Positions 20,518 through 32,300 of a stretch of 34,583 nt of DNA are shown here, in pieces. Source of the stretch: Conidiobolus incongruus B7586. Taxonomy: Eukaryota > Entomophthoromycota > Entomophthoromycetes > Entomophthorales > Conidiobolaceae. Position numbers and translations under genes: made by a program. Position 1 is the stretch's first letter, and each line of letters begins with the position of its first letter. The notes below the pieces were generated by a model. That model searched no databases. It was not told the origin of the DNA and saw nothing but the letters and a program-made list of their open reading frames with translations. The stretch spans positions 1 through 34,583 of the forward strand of contig JNEM01011393.1 of the NCBI GenBank assembly GCA_000697335.1. The letters run 5' to 3'.

Positions 20518-22579
20518 ATTATATATATATATATATTATCTCTTTGTCTTTTTATATATTTTATAGAAAACAATTATAATAATATTTATAAGATTTTGAA
20601 AAGTGATACTTTGGAAAAAGAACAATAAATTAAATAAAAAAAGTTTAAATTGTGTTTATAATTATCCCTGAAATTTTTAGTCAACACCAATGACATTTTG
20701 ATAATTGGGGATTTGGTTTGAATGATTAGATTAGTATTTATTTAGTTTAAATTTAGTTTCGAGTAGTTGTATTGAAGATTGTTTAGTTTGAATTGTTGAA
20801 TAACTTGGTGTATGGTTATTCGGTATTTGAGAGAGGTTTCTTTGTATTTTAAAGTATTAATACCTTGATATAATTATCTTTGTTTAGTTTCTTTACTATT
20901 ATAATTATTATAAATCTGCAAGTATCACTTAACCTTTGTTAACTAAATTACTTCTCAAACTCAATGCTTCTTTTTTTAGTGGTAATATTCTTAATCTTTT
21001 CCATTTGAATCCAGATTGTTGATATTTTTGATTTTTTTTAGATTTTAATTATCATGAGCTGGAATTTTGCAAATATTGATATTTTTCAGAAAATCTTTTA
21101 TTCATTATTAGATTATATGAAGTTGATTTGATTTGAAAATGCTTTGTTAATGGTCGGATTATTATATAAATGAAAATTATCATTTTTTTAGCTTTGATTA
21201 ATTTTAAAATTTAAACATTTGATATCAATATATAATAAACAATCAAGAAGTTTATAAAAAGATTTATTAATATTTCGATATACGCTACAAGATATATTCA
21301 ATGTAATATCTTATATGAATATAACCTTCATTTTGTGATCATTTTAAAACAAGCAAATCTTCAAGTTTGTAAATGGATAAAATAACTAATTTGTTAATTA
21401 TATAATAACATAATGCAAGTTTCTTTATCAACTTATTTTAAAAAATCCACTATATTATTTTGAATTATGTTTTATCTTAGTGAATATATTTGATCAAACA
21501 TTTAAATAAAAATTATAATGCAGAATTAAATAATTTAATTTTTTGGTGGTATCAATGGAGAATTTTAAAGGTGAATAATAGCTCAAAGAGATAAAAAATA
21601 GTTGTATTTGCTAATCAAATAGTGCTCTAATTAACAAACAATAGTTAGGTATTTTTATTATATTGCATTAGTCACGGTTTGATCATTAATTCAAATAATA
21701 TGGGTTTTTAGTTTATAACATCATATTAGGCTTACATATTGAATTAGATAACAAAAATTTATTAATATTTATCAAAAGTTGATAATTAATGTATATTTTG
21801 GAAGGAAAAGGTTGTGATGAAAATTTAGTCATAATTTGATTCAAATTTTAAGCTCAAAATCTAAAAGTAATATGATATTTGAATAATACATTTTTGAGCT
21901 ATTATATGTTCTAAATTTTAAATATATTGAAATTATTTGCTATAAAAGCTGTTCAAAATGATATATTAAAAAATATAATGTTATTTAGGAATTGACAATA
22001 TTGGTAATAATAATCAAACTTTATATTTTAAGAATAATTTATGATTCAAAATTTTTTTGTATATTAATGCTGTGATAATTGAAAGTAATAGGAGGCTAAC
22101 TGAGTAAAATATACTTGAAAAGTTTCGTGTATAAAATATTGTTTTACTTAAGTAAAAATATTAACGTGTTTCGCATATAAAAAATCATAAAAAGCTAGAT
22201 TTAGAAATTTTTAAAATAATATAATATAATATTTGTTGAAATAAAAAATTTTAAACGATCGTAATACCAAACAAATACATAAAAATTTGATAAGGCGACA
22301 TATTTAATATATTGAGTTAAAAGAAAAGCCTTTTAGATTGTATAATTTTACTATTTGTTTATTGAATAAATAAAATAGATAATTTAATGATGATAGATAT
22401 AAAGTTTAGATATTAAATATGAAGATGTATTGTATAAAAAGGTTTAGAAATTGAAAAGGGGTTAAAAATAAAGAAATAACAAAATAAAAAAAAAAATTGA
22501 GAAAAAAATAAAAATAGAAAGAATTTTTTCAAAATTAAATTAACAAGTTTATATATATTACTTAATGGAAACTTCTCAA
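20518..22579. other. Long intergenic region, no gene supported
   Basis: 2.06 kb with no recognisable gene, beginning with a short AT microsatellite (20521-20536). A frame at 20359-20628 on the plus strand is a shadow of the coiled-coil gene's first exons. It ends in A-rich DNA before tRNA-Pro. Confidence 0.55.
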
Positions 22580-22651
22580 GGCTTCATGGTCTAGTGGTAT
22601 GATTCCCGCTTTGGGTGCGGGAGGTCACGGGTTCAATTCCCGTTGGAGCCC
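22580..22651 (+). tRNA. tRNA-Pro (TGG)
   Basis: A 72-nt cloverleaf without intron. The acceptor stem GGCTTCA pairs with TGGAGCC, with discriminator C. The anticodon stem CCCGC/GCGGG encloses loop TTTGGGT, with anticodon TGG at 22612-22614. The T arm contains GGGTTCAATTCCC. A T5 run at 22664-22668 fits a Pol III terminator. Confidence 0.96.
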
Positions 22652-23240
22652 CTTGGTTCTTGATTTTTAAAATTCAAATTATTTTTATAATTTTCAACAC
22701 ATTTTTATTTATTTAATATCGTTTATTGTCATTTATATTATTTGAATAGAAATGATAACATTGAAATAATTACATTTAATATATCATATATTTACATTTA
22801 TTTCACTAAATCTTTTATTCATTTTCCATATAATTTAATTTATATATTAGCTATTAACTTAACAATTTATATATGTGTTTAATTATATTCAACAATCAAA
22901 ATCAGTAATAATTGATATCAATTTAAATTATTATTAAATCTCAAATTTTGAATATTTAATCAAATTGTTTTCAAAATTAATAATAAAAATATTCAATTTT
23001 TAATATACAATTAATTTAAACATATTTAAAACATATTTATACATTCTAATCTAAATTTCATTTTTTGATTTAATTTCAAATCTATATAAATTTATGTTAG
23101 AAAAGAAATCAGATAATTTAAATTCTAAATATTCTTATAAACTGAATATGAAATACTATCATATTAAATTAACTATGAGCTGATGATAAATTCAAATTAT
23201 TAGACATGCTGAAGCATTTAAACAAATTAACAAAATAAAA
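22652..23240. other. AT-rich intergenic spacer
   Basis: Downstream of tRNA-Pro and upstream of the decayed tRNA-modification gene. No gene is seen. Confidence 0.6.
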
Positions 23241-25065
23241 ATGCTACCTAAACCAAATATAGCCGTTATGGGAACTACTGGGGTAGGCAACTCTAAGTTA
23301 GGAATAGAGCTGAGTAAAAAAACTTAATGGCGAAGTAATCAATGTTGACGCTAGGCAAGCAATAAGGATTTATTTATCCAATATATCTTAGTGTTAATAA
23401 TGATAGATGTATAAAGGATACCCAATTATTACCAATAAGGTAATAGAGTCAGAATCCGAAGGAATTCCTCATCATTTATTGGATTGTGTCGATATCAATG
23501 AGGAATATTATCTTAAAGATTTTGTTAAATTAGCTTTGAATAAAGTAATTTTTCATACTTTATGGTGATTTTATTTAACACTAATCTATACAGATTAATG
23601 ATTTACACAATAATAAAAAACTCCCAATCTTAGTGGGGGGGGGGGTATTCACTATTACCTTCAATCTCTAATATGAGACACTGGCCAAATCCCAATTGAA
23701 TCAAAATCAGACACCACAGGAAACGAAACCCTTCCATTCTTAAGTAAAATGGAAACAAATAACAAATGCGGAATTGTACGCCCATTAGAAGAAGTCGATC
23801 CGGAAATGCCAACTCATTGGCATCCCAATGATAGACGCAAAGTGATTCGCAGTTTGGAAGTATTTTACACTGCTAATAGGAAGCAACAGGATTGGTTCTT
23901 AGAGCAATGGGAATATCACAAATCGGAAGAGATTGTTCGTTTTCCAACTTTGATTTCTTGGCTGTTTGCCGATAAGCTAGTTGTGGTTGAGAGATTGAAT
24001 AGCAGGGTTGATGAGATGGTTAAGGTACTCTTATGAATATAATACTATCAGCATATAGATTAACAAGTTAACAGCAAGGCATATTCGATGAACTCGATCA
24101 ACTTGAAAGCGAACTTATCAATATGCCAGAGAATCCCGACGATTTTGAAGAAGGAATTAAACAATCTATAGGTGCTTCAATTTATTCTCCTTAGTATATT
24201 GAATTATTAATAAAATGATAAATTAGAATTCAAAGTGTTTGAAGAATATCTTGATCTCAAACATAAATCCAAAGATACATCAGAAACTCAAAATGAAGGA
24301 ATCAATAAACAATAACATAGTATGGATTTGAATAATATAGCAATAATTAACAGATTAGTAGGTTGAAAACTCTCAAACATCATTGGCTAGCTACGATGAA
24401 AACGCAGACTAGAAGGTATGCTAAACGTCAGGTGAATTGGATCCAACACCAAATCCTACGACTTCATTTCAAGCTCCAAGCACGGGAATAGTCAGTTGAA
24501 GACAATAATTTTAATATCTATTTATTCGGTACAGTTGTTAAATTAAGTTTATTTTTATAATATTAAATTAATCATTCATATTAATAGATTTAGCTAAATT
24601 GAAGGAAAATATACTGCATCAAGCTATTGACATCCATCAGAGTAATAAAAATTTAATTTTATGATAATGTCTAATGCTCAAATATTACTTTTAGGATTTT
24701 TAAATAATGAAACACTTCCTGAACCCTTCTCTCTTAATCCCACTGAAAAAGAATTCATGGAATCGAAAGACACATCCAGATCTGGTCCTACTTTCGTTGG
24801 CTGGAAGAAACGCATCTGTGAGGAATGTAGCAGAATGATAGATAATAAGACTGGTAAATTGGTACCTCCAGTAATTTTAAACGGAGATCAAGAGTGGGAA
24901 GCACATATCAAATCAAGATCGCATCGTAAGCAAGTACAATACAGTAGAAAATAGAGCTTGCAATTAGTCGATGATAGACAGGGTAAAAAGCCTAATCTTA
25001 ATGATAGCAATGATCAAACGGTTGATAATAGTACAGACGATCAGTCTAAAATCTCCATAAATTAA
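23241..25065 (+). pseudogene. MOD5: Decayed tRNA dimethylallyltransferase (MOD5/TRIT1/MiaA family)
   Basis: When intact, this enzyme adds the isopentenyl group to A37 of tRNAs reading U-initial codons. Recognisable in order: P-loop MGTTGVG-S-L (23268 on), VDA-Q then MYKGYPIITNKV, EGIPHHLLDCVD, LPILVGG then HYYLQSLI, the block VRPLEEVDPEMPTHWHPNDR to VERLNSRVDEM (23776-24019), QGIFDELDQLE, TRRYAKRQVNWI (24400-24435) and a C-terminal matrin-type zinc finger, CEEC...EWEAHIKSRSH. Traceable introns: 23359-23406, 23545-23593, 24025-24074, 24172-24226 and one ending before 24696. Lesions: P-loop Lys is Asn (23289-23291); one extra A in 23316-23322 leads to TAA; conserved Met is Arg (23353-23355); G11 tract breaks frame (23635-23645); stops at 23674, 24319, 24489 and 24952. 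Past the last, the frame runs open to 25065. An intact copy elsewhere seems likely. Confidence 0.9.
23635..23645. repeat. G11 homopolymer inside the MOD5 relic
   Basis: Eleven consecutive G where the family encodes Val-Gly-Gly-Thr. It puts the two sides of the exon out of frame. It is the longest G or C run in the window. Confidence 0.95.
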
Positions 25066-25342
25066 AATATTATTGATATTAATTTTGAACTATTTATTTA
25101 ATTTAATGAAATAGCTGGTGTAAAAAACGCTTTTCACCTTTCCAAATTATACCAAAGAGGAAATTAATTTCAATTTAATATAATATATAAATATTCTATA
25201 TATGAAGAGAGTAAAAACAATATAAAATATCAATTTGTTTGAGCTATTATCTTTGCATAAGTTGATAAATTTTATTTATGCTTTAATAAATTAATATTTA
25301 TCATTTAATCTGAATTATTTTAGTTTTCGTTTAAAATGTAAC

Positions 25343-25391
<49 letters not shown>

Positions 25392-25636
25392 TATATTTTT
25401 TGGATAATTTGAAATGTGACATGGGTTCTGAACCAAAACATTTGATATTTTTGTTCTCAATGTAAAAGGATAATTCTTTCAGAATTCTTGGTAATCAATC
25501 AATTTTGTTTAATTGGTAATTAATAAAAAAGCATTCAACCTAAATTAAAGATTTGAAAATAATATGCTTAAATCAGAAGACTTGCATATATTATCGCAAT
25601 GAAAGTTATAAGGTAATAACATTTTGTAAAATTTAC
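25066..25636. other. Intergenic spacer with microsatellite
   Basis: AT-rich, with the TA tract at 25347-25390. No gene is seen. Confidence 0.6.
25347..25390. repeat. (TA)n microsatellite
   Basis: An alternating TA run of about 44 bp with a single G interruption at 25382. Confidence 0.92.
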
Positions 25637-25796
25637 CTGAACGACAAGAATAACAGTTTGGAGATTCGATGATATCACATCAAACATGGTCATTCATACA
25701 AATGCAATTTCCAGAATACATTGGATAATGATAGTCACAATCAACAGTTGTGAGCAAGCTAAATATGTCAGGGATATTTATTATAGACTTAATCAT
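25637..25796 (-). pseudogene. Possible relic of a short cysteine-rich secreted protein
   Basis: On the minus strand an ATG opens a weakly hydrophobic leader (MIKSIINIPDIFSLLTTVD). Six clustered cysteines follow (segments VDCDYHYP, GNCICMND, and SPNCYSCRSG), up to a plausible splice donor (CAG|GTAAAT) at 25637. The reading frame is interrupted, so it is broken if it ever was a gene. The Cys clustering and higher GC stand out from the flanks. No family is recognised. Confidence 0.25.
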
Positions 25797-25934
25797 GATT
25801 AATTGAATGATATTGTGTTTTTAAAATCATCACAAGTTTATATATTCATAGATTATTTACTTTATCACATTAAGCAATACCTTTTTAAGGGCCAAATTGA
25901 TTCATCTTTATTATTACCATAGAATTAAAGAAAT

Positions 25935-27290
25935 GGGAAATTTTTTAATTTCTAATTTTTCAAACATATTATTAATTTCAAATAAAAAAATATATACAAA
26001 AAAATAAGAAAATAAATAGTTTTGAATTATATATATATAATAATTTTTTGATTAAAAAATTAATTTTTTAAAATTGGTTGTTTAATTTAATTATGCTTAA
26101 ACTAAATAGTAATCATCAAAAGTTTTTTATTTTAGTATTAATAAAACTTAACCATAAACCCTTTAAAATCATTTAAAATTTACAAACAGTTTTTAATAAT
26201 AAAACATTATCTAAATTAATAATTTATTATTAAGTAAATTACTTTAAAGTTAAAAGAAAATCTATTTAAAACTTGTTAAAATTTAAAAGATTAATTTTAA
26301 CTATTATTTTTTTAATTATTAATAAAGTGAAAAATTATATTAAAAAATACCTTTTTATTTTAGTTAAAGAATTATCAAGATACTTTAATATTAGTTACAT
26401 AAGTATTATATATATATTAAAATTAAAATTAAAATTAATTAATAAAAATATAAAATAAATAACTTATAATTTAACTAAAACTTGAAAAAAATTAGAGTAA
26501 CTATTGTTAAATAAAATATACTAAGGTATAATTAAAAACTAAAGCTTTTATAATGAATTATTATAATTAATAAATCTTAAATTTCTTTGTATAATCTTTT
26601 ATTAAAACATAAATTAAAGTGTTAGATTAAGTTAAATTAACCCCTTTTATAAATTCTTTTAAATAAACACTTTATTAATAAGTGAATATTAATTATTATA
26701 ATAAATTATAATAAATTATAATAATATATGTTATATTTATTAAATTTTTAAAAGAAAATTAATTAATAATAAACTTTATATTTTTTTTAATTAAAATTAT
26801 TTTTAATTAGTATTCTTAATGTAATTTGAGAAAACTTATTATTTTATATAATAATTGTAAAATATATAAATTTAAAGTTGTAAAAAACTTTCTAATTAAA
26901 AATAACTAGAAAAAACTACCATATTTAATATATTTTTTAGATTATAACTTATGTGATTAAAATTATTTTAAGTAATTAAAAAACTAATTTATAAAAAAGA
27001 AAATTTCTATAGGAAAATTTAATTAATTTTTAAAACATTAAATTTTAGTCTTTAATAAAAAAAATTATTTTTTAAGTGTTAAATCTTTATTAAAAGTATA
27101 ATAAAAAATTATTAGATATAAAAGAAATTATTAATTTTATATTATATATTTATTTTTACTTTTAATATATTAAAAGGTTTATTTTTTTCTAATTGCAAAA
27201 AATTCCTATTATTTAAATTATAAAGTAATATCTTTAATATTCTTAATACTAAATAATATAATATATAAAAAATATATATATTTATGTTAT
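25935..27290 (+). mobile_element. AT-rich DNA-transposon relic, copy 2 (about 1.35 kb)
   Basis: This is the only copy with both sides inside the window. Its left half aligns with 34070-34583 (shared ATCAAAAGTTTTTTATTTTA core at 26116 and 34273; both continue with AACCATA). Its right part aligns with 1-480. At 26363-26419 a translated stretch reads VKELSRYFNISYISIIYIL, like the helix-turn-helix of Tc1/mariner transposases. It is followed by LTKT-, RVTIVKQ-like remnants and, near 26553, a trace that could once have read as the catalytic DES segment. The length suits that superfamily. The copy is riddled with stops and is immobile. Terminal inverted repeats could not be confirmed, so the ends are approximate. 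Confidence 0.55.
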
Positions 27291-28173
27291 AATTTCAAAA
27301 GGTAATTTTGATAATTCAATCAATCAATGAGTTTTTTATTAATATCACATTTAATCAATATATATGACTATTTATGACTTATTTCATGTTGGATTAAATT
27401 GTTTGTTAGTTATATATGAGTCAATTTATATATTAATCAAATGTAGAAGGTAATGATATTCTTTATAATAATTGATTCAAGCATTGTTAAGAATGAGGTT
27501 TAGCAAAGTTATATATTGGATATAATCATCCCAAATGAAGTCCAGTTGAGTGTGAGAAAATATATTAATATATATGTATCAATATTAGAAAAGAAAATTA
27601 ATATATTAAAATGATTGGTTGAGAGACAAACCTAATTTTTTAGGTCACAGATTTTCAAAACTTTTAAATGATATATAGCTCTTTAATTCAATTTCTATAA
27701 TTAGTATAGTTCATTAGAATCTCTGAATTATTAGTGGCATGTAATAATGAATATTGATAATTATAATTATGAATCAGGATATTTTGTAATATTTTTAAAT
27801 TAATATTGTTAAGATATTTGGTATTTGAATGCAGAAAAATAAGTGTGCAATTACTTTCAGTATATTATATATCTTGTATAAAATATACAAATTCTTTCCA
27901 ATTTAACTAATATATGCATTACCATAGCAACCTGAATTGACAAAGTGTTTGAATTAATTGATTAATAAATCGAATCTACTCATCTATAATATAACATAAA
28001 ATCCCATTGAAATGCTAAATTCTATTTTATTTAAAAAATGATTTGGTTTAATTAAAAATTGGTGTCTTTATTCAATTTTTCAAATAAGTAATATCAGTGG
28101 CCAAGTTATACATTTAAAGATTATTTTAACATGAAAAAATTCATTATATTATATAAAAATTTGAGAATTGAAA
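27291..28173. other. Intergenic spacer
   Basis: 883 bp between the transposon relic and the 3' end of the mannosyltransferase gene. No gene or RNA is recognised. Confidence 0.6.
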
Positions 28174-30662
28174 TTAATCATTTCCATAAACTCTCCAGCC
28201 ACTCAACCATTTACGTCCTTTCAAATCGATACTGGGTTTGGAGTAACCGTAAGTGAGTGGGCTAAAGTACCAAAATATTAGGAAAACCACCAGCATAATC
28301 ACAATTACAAGTTTTCTTTGGGATGATTTGCTTAATCTGACCAGTACAAAATCTAAGATAAAACCCAAATTAATCACTGCAAAATAGAGTGCTGGGAAGT
28401 AATGATGGAAATAGAGTACTCGTCCCATTATGTAGAAGGGGACAAAATGGAGAATCCAGCCAAGTAGGAGTGTGTGGCCAAAAAATTCAAACTTTTCCCA
28501 ATCTTTCTTGACCCATTCGCGAACTCCCCGACGCATACGGACCTGATAATAGATGAGAAGAAGTATGTGTATAATGAGTGAGATTGTAGATGCCCACCAG
28601 ACGATAGGGTTGCCAATCATTAAGAATTTGATCTCATTGTCGCCCCAGCCACACATGCGGATGGTATGGAGCATGAATGGCCAGTGGTAAGGTTGACTAG
28701 TCAAAGGATCGTCACGATCTTCATCAGGTCGCAAATTGTTGTTGTCACTCCACATTGCGTGATTAATACGGAATAAGTCGCGCCAAAATGCTGGTTTGAA
28801 CTTACGAGGAGGTGCTGGTGGCAGCTTTTCGTGTCGATTCCACTCAATGTTCCACAATGTTTCCAGTGCGTTGGAATTGGTGTTCTTCTCGCACCAAACC
28901 TCAAGTTGGTCGAATCCCCAGCCTGGGAGGCGACGATCACTTGATGCTAATAAGCAGCCGGTTTCAATGTGGCGTAATTGGAATCGTGTAGTGAGACTGT
29001 GGACATACTGCGGTTTGTGCTTAAGATTGAGATCATCGTAAATGTCGAAGCGCCATAAATCGCGTACTTCTGTAACGTTATCGGAACCAGCTGCACTTAC
29101 ATGATATCCTCTAGCACCGCTCACAGGAGCATCCCAGTCAGTCCACACACGCAAATACTTTCCAGTAGCGTTGTGACGAAGACGGACCTGAATATCGCTA
29201 GAAATGTATTGAACTTCTTTATCTGGATCGTAAGTACCATACGATGGTACAACTGTGAAGATATTGTTCTCGTCTTTAAATCGATAATTGGTGATCTGCT
29301 GTTCTTTACTGTACTCAGGATACTCGTGATCATGAGAGTGGAGTAAGCCAGAATCGAGGAAGTTGCCTCGAATTGTGACATTGGCGCCCATGGCGAGTAA
29401 TAAAGGATCATCTTGAAGATCAGAACCTGTTAAGCCATATTGGAATAAGGAGCTGAGAGTACCATCATCGGGTCCAGTTCTGTTAAGTATACCAAAATGA
29501 ATCTTAAACATCAGAACATAGAAACTAGCTGGAAGGATAATGAGGCAGAGGATCCTTGCAAGCCAGTGGCTAGAATAAGTTGTGAATCGCATCTTTAAGT
29601 CTCCAGTCTTCGCCCACAGGTCTCTGATGGTGTAAAGACCAATCAAAGTGACTGAAAACAGTCCAATCCACTTGGTACTAGAAACTGCACCAATTGATAA
29701 GCCGCTGCAAATGAGCCACAACCACCAATTTCTCGAAAATGGACGCTTTCTCTGGTTATGAAACATTACCAAACAATGTAACGAAGTAGCAGTGAATAGC
29801 AATAACGTAGTATCCAATAGAATAAACTTGGAAATCACAGTGAAACCATTATCAAAGATAATAAACCAACTCACCAACAGTGCAGCATAATGTGACATGC
29901 CCAATTCCAAAGATGTCCAATAAGCCAGTGGAATAATTAAGATGCCAAAAGTGGCTAACCATGCTCGCATGATCCAGTATCTCATACCCTCTGGATAGTC
30001 TTCACCCTCGAAACTGAAACGACCGTCGTATCCTGCTATTTTACCACCCACTCCAACTAACATCTTACCAAGTGGGGGATGTACATCATGATAGAATGAT
30101 CCTTTGAGATAGTGAGATCCAAACTAAAGATAAGAATCAGCATAATTGTCTAATTAGCACTATTCATTAATTTATACCTTGCCAAAATGTACCTAAATAT
30201 AGTCAACGTACAATTATTTAATATAAAGAATATATATATATATATATAATTTGGTTTTACCTCATCCCAAATAGGCTTATTAGCTCTACCAATTGCATAA
30301 TATCTAGTAATCATACCCAACAAAATTATAATAATAACACTATACTTTGTCGTATTATAATTAGATTCTTGTATCTATTCAATTGCAATTAACATTATAT
30401 ACTATCTCAAAAAAGTTATATCTATTACTTTTGGTTTAATTTTTCCCAATTCAATGCTCTTAATATCGTCTGACTTCTTATCTAGTATATCATCAGGGTC
30501 TGATAAAAACACTTCATCGCCTTGTAGTGGCCTAATGTTGTAACTATTGGATAATTTATCAACTTCTTTTTCGTTAGTTATAGGAATATCCATCAACTCT
30601 TTATCCCATTCTTTATCCTCAGCCGGATGTAATTGGGTGTAGACATTACGTCGTTTTAACAT
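28174..30662 (-). CDS. PMT2: Protein O-mannosyltransferase, PMT2-like
   Basis: A 770-residue ER membrane enzyme (GT39) that transfers mannose from dolichyl-phosphate mannose to Ser/Thr of secretory proteins. Exons (minus): 30662-30429, 30374-30261, 30192-30178 (15 nt), 30123-28174. The introns are 54, 68 and 54 nt, all phase 0. A cytosolic N-terminus precedes TM1 (about 88-101). The catalytic Asp-Glu is D115-E116 (PIWDE), continued by VHFGK from the micro-exon and FGSHYLKG...HDVHPPLGK. Luminal MIR repeats span about 364-551, led by SGLLHSHDHEYP. The C-terminal membrane segments span about 620-745, with GWILHFVPFYIMGRVLYFHHYFPALYF. The MIGNPIVWW and QQ-T-Y-KD features favour the PMT2 subfamily, but a PMT1-type assignment is not excluded. 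It is intact. Confidence 0.93.
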
Positions 30663-31491
30663 TATTTAATTTTGATTCAATATTTGTAAAACTTAAAGTA
30701 TTTTTTCTAATAAAATGAATATTATGGATAAAAATGTGATATTGTGTTCGTTATATTTTGAAATATTGACAAGTTCTTTAATGAAATTATTGAATGATTT
30801 AGTTTATAGTTCAGAATTAAATCTATTTCTTTGTTAATCAAATTAGTGGGAATTTACATCATCAGGTTATTTTTAATTTCTTGGTAAAATCGATTGCCAC
30901 ATTTATTAAATGTGCTGAAATTTTAAGCTAATAGGGGTAAGGAGTAAAGATTTTCATTCTAGCATTTTAGTTTTTTAATTTTCAATAGTAATTGTGATTA
31001 TCAAGTTTATATTGTGTATTGTATTTTTCTATTGATTGTTATTTTCCACACTCAATTAAAATATTAAAATTTATCATTTTTTATAAAGCTCAAAATATAA
31101 ATTTAAAATTTCATAACATTTCAATAAATCTACTCAAATAAATTTCCATTTTATCTTTTAAATTAGAATACTATTATAAAATAGGTAAGATTAGGTTTAT
31201 TTTCTTAACTTTTCAATAAAATATCAACCAAATTTAAAGTGGATTTTATTGTTGGCGATAAACCAATCATATCGATTAATATCATATAATGGCTAAAAAT
31301 ATTGGTTTAAATTGATCTAATATAATCCAGTGAGAAAATAAAGCAGTATATTTGACTGTTAAATATTAGGTTCAATAAATTTTAAAAAAATATATGTATA
31401 TATAAGTTTCTATTATATTTGTTAAATTATTGAATTAATATCAGAGACAAAATTTAAATAGATTAGATTAGATTTAAGTATCAATAACTAA
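30663..31491. other. Intergenic spacer
   Basis: Upstream of the mannosyltransferase and downstream of the BAG-domain gene. No gene is seen. Confidence 0.6.
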
Positions 31492-31872
31492 TTAATTCAA
31501 TGTCTTCACCTTATCCCAAAGTTGATCAGCCTCTGTCAAAACCTTTTGAATACTTTTCACAGCTTGTTTCCTTCTATCTTTAACTTCTGGCATATCGGTA
31601 CATTCTACACCGTCAATTTTAAACAACATCTGTAACAATAGTTCACTAATTTTGGCATGAGTTTCTTCCAACTTGGTCTTAGATTTCACAAATTCTTCAT
31701 CATCAGGTTGAGCATTAGGATATTTAGCTGTAAATTTTTCAACTTGATATGGAAATTCTTCAACCAGTTGGTCGGTACGTTCGTAAGCGATTTTTTCGAA
31801 CTGTTCAATTTGTTGAATTTTTAATTCTTCGGGAGTTGGTTCAGGTTCAGGTTTACTGAAGAAATATCCCAT
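31492..31872 (-). CDS. BAG-domain co-chaperone-like protein
   Basis: An intronless 126-residue protein. Residues about 45-124 look like a BAG domain, a three-helix bundle that binds the Hsp70 ATPase domain and promotes nucleotide release. The pattern LEETHAKISELLLQMLFKID, a short loop, then RRKQAVKSIQKVLTEADQL matches the family's E--LL--LD / R--RK--V--IQ--L---D signature. The N-terminus (MGYFFSKPEPEPTPEE) is Pro/Glu-rich, followed by a charged helix. The Gly2 could in principle be myristoylated, but the context is not a strong match. There is no membrane segment, unlike yeast Snl1. It is divergent from the mL60 gene 428 bp away. Confidence 0.78.
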   Translation of the reverse strand: MGYFFSKPEPEPTPEELKIQQIEQFEKIAYERTDQLVEEFPYQVEKFTAKYPNAQPDDEEFVKSKTKLEETHAKISELLLQMLFKIDGVECTDMPEVKDRRKQAVKSIQKVLTEADQLWDKVKTLN

Positions 31873-32300
31873 CTTTTTTATTGAATTATTTGTTTTAGTT
31901 GATAATTGGATTAAAATTGAATATTGAAATGAATTTATTGTTTATTATTGGTTGCTATGAATAATTGTGGGATTGAAAGTTTTATTAATAGAAAGGCTAA
32001 TTAACAAAAATAATTAAAATACCTTAGAAGTGTTTTTAAAGTAAAAAATTGATATTAAATAACGTTGATTTGATTGAAATAATATATAAATATGCTGAAA
32101 TATTTTAATTACCATAGATTGAATTTAATTTGGAATAAAGAGAAAATAATTTCCTAAGAAGCAAATACATTGAGAAATCCCATAAACAGAATTCAACATA
32201 TAAAAATCATAAATAGTTATTTCAATTCCGAAATAATATAAAATTTATGAAACAAAATATTAGATATTAAAAAAAATATTAATAATACAAATAAATAAAA
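31873..32300. promoter_or_regulatory. Bidirectional promoter region, BAG gene / mL60
   Basis: A 428-bp AT-rich interval separating two divergent start codons. No discrete motif was picked out. Confidence 0.4.

Noticed and set aside
23749-24036. An apparently intact 95-codon frame that could be taken for a small gene
   Set aside because: It is the central exon of the MOD5 relic (PTHWHPNDR block) and runs into its intron.
24661-24954. An apparently intact 97-codon frame that could be taken for a stand-alone zinc-finger gene
   Set aside because: It is the C-terminal zinc-finger exon of the decayed MOD5 gene. The first codons lie in the preceding intron.
28796-29411. Several 80-96-codon frames on both strands within the mannosyltransferase
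   Set aside because: Shadows of the long conserved exon; none carries a motif.
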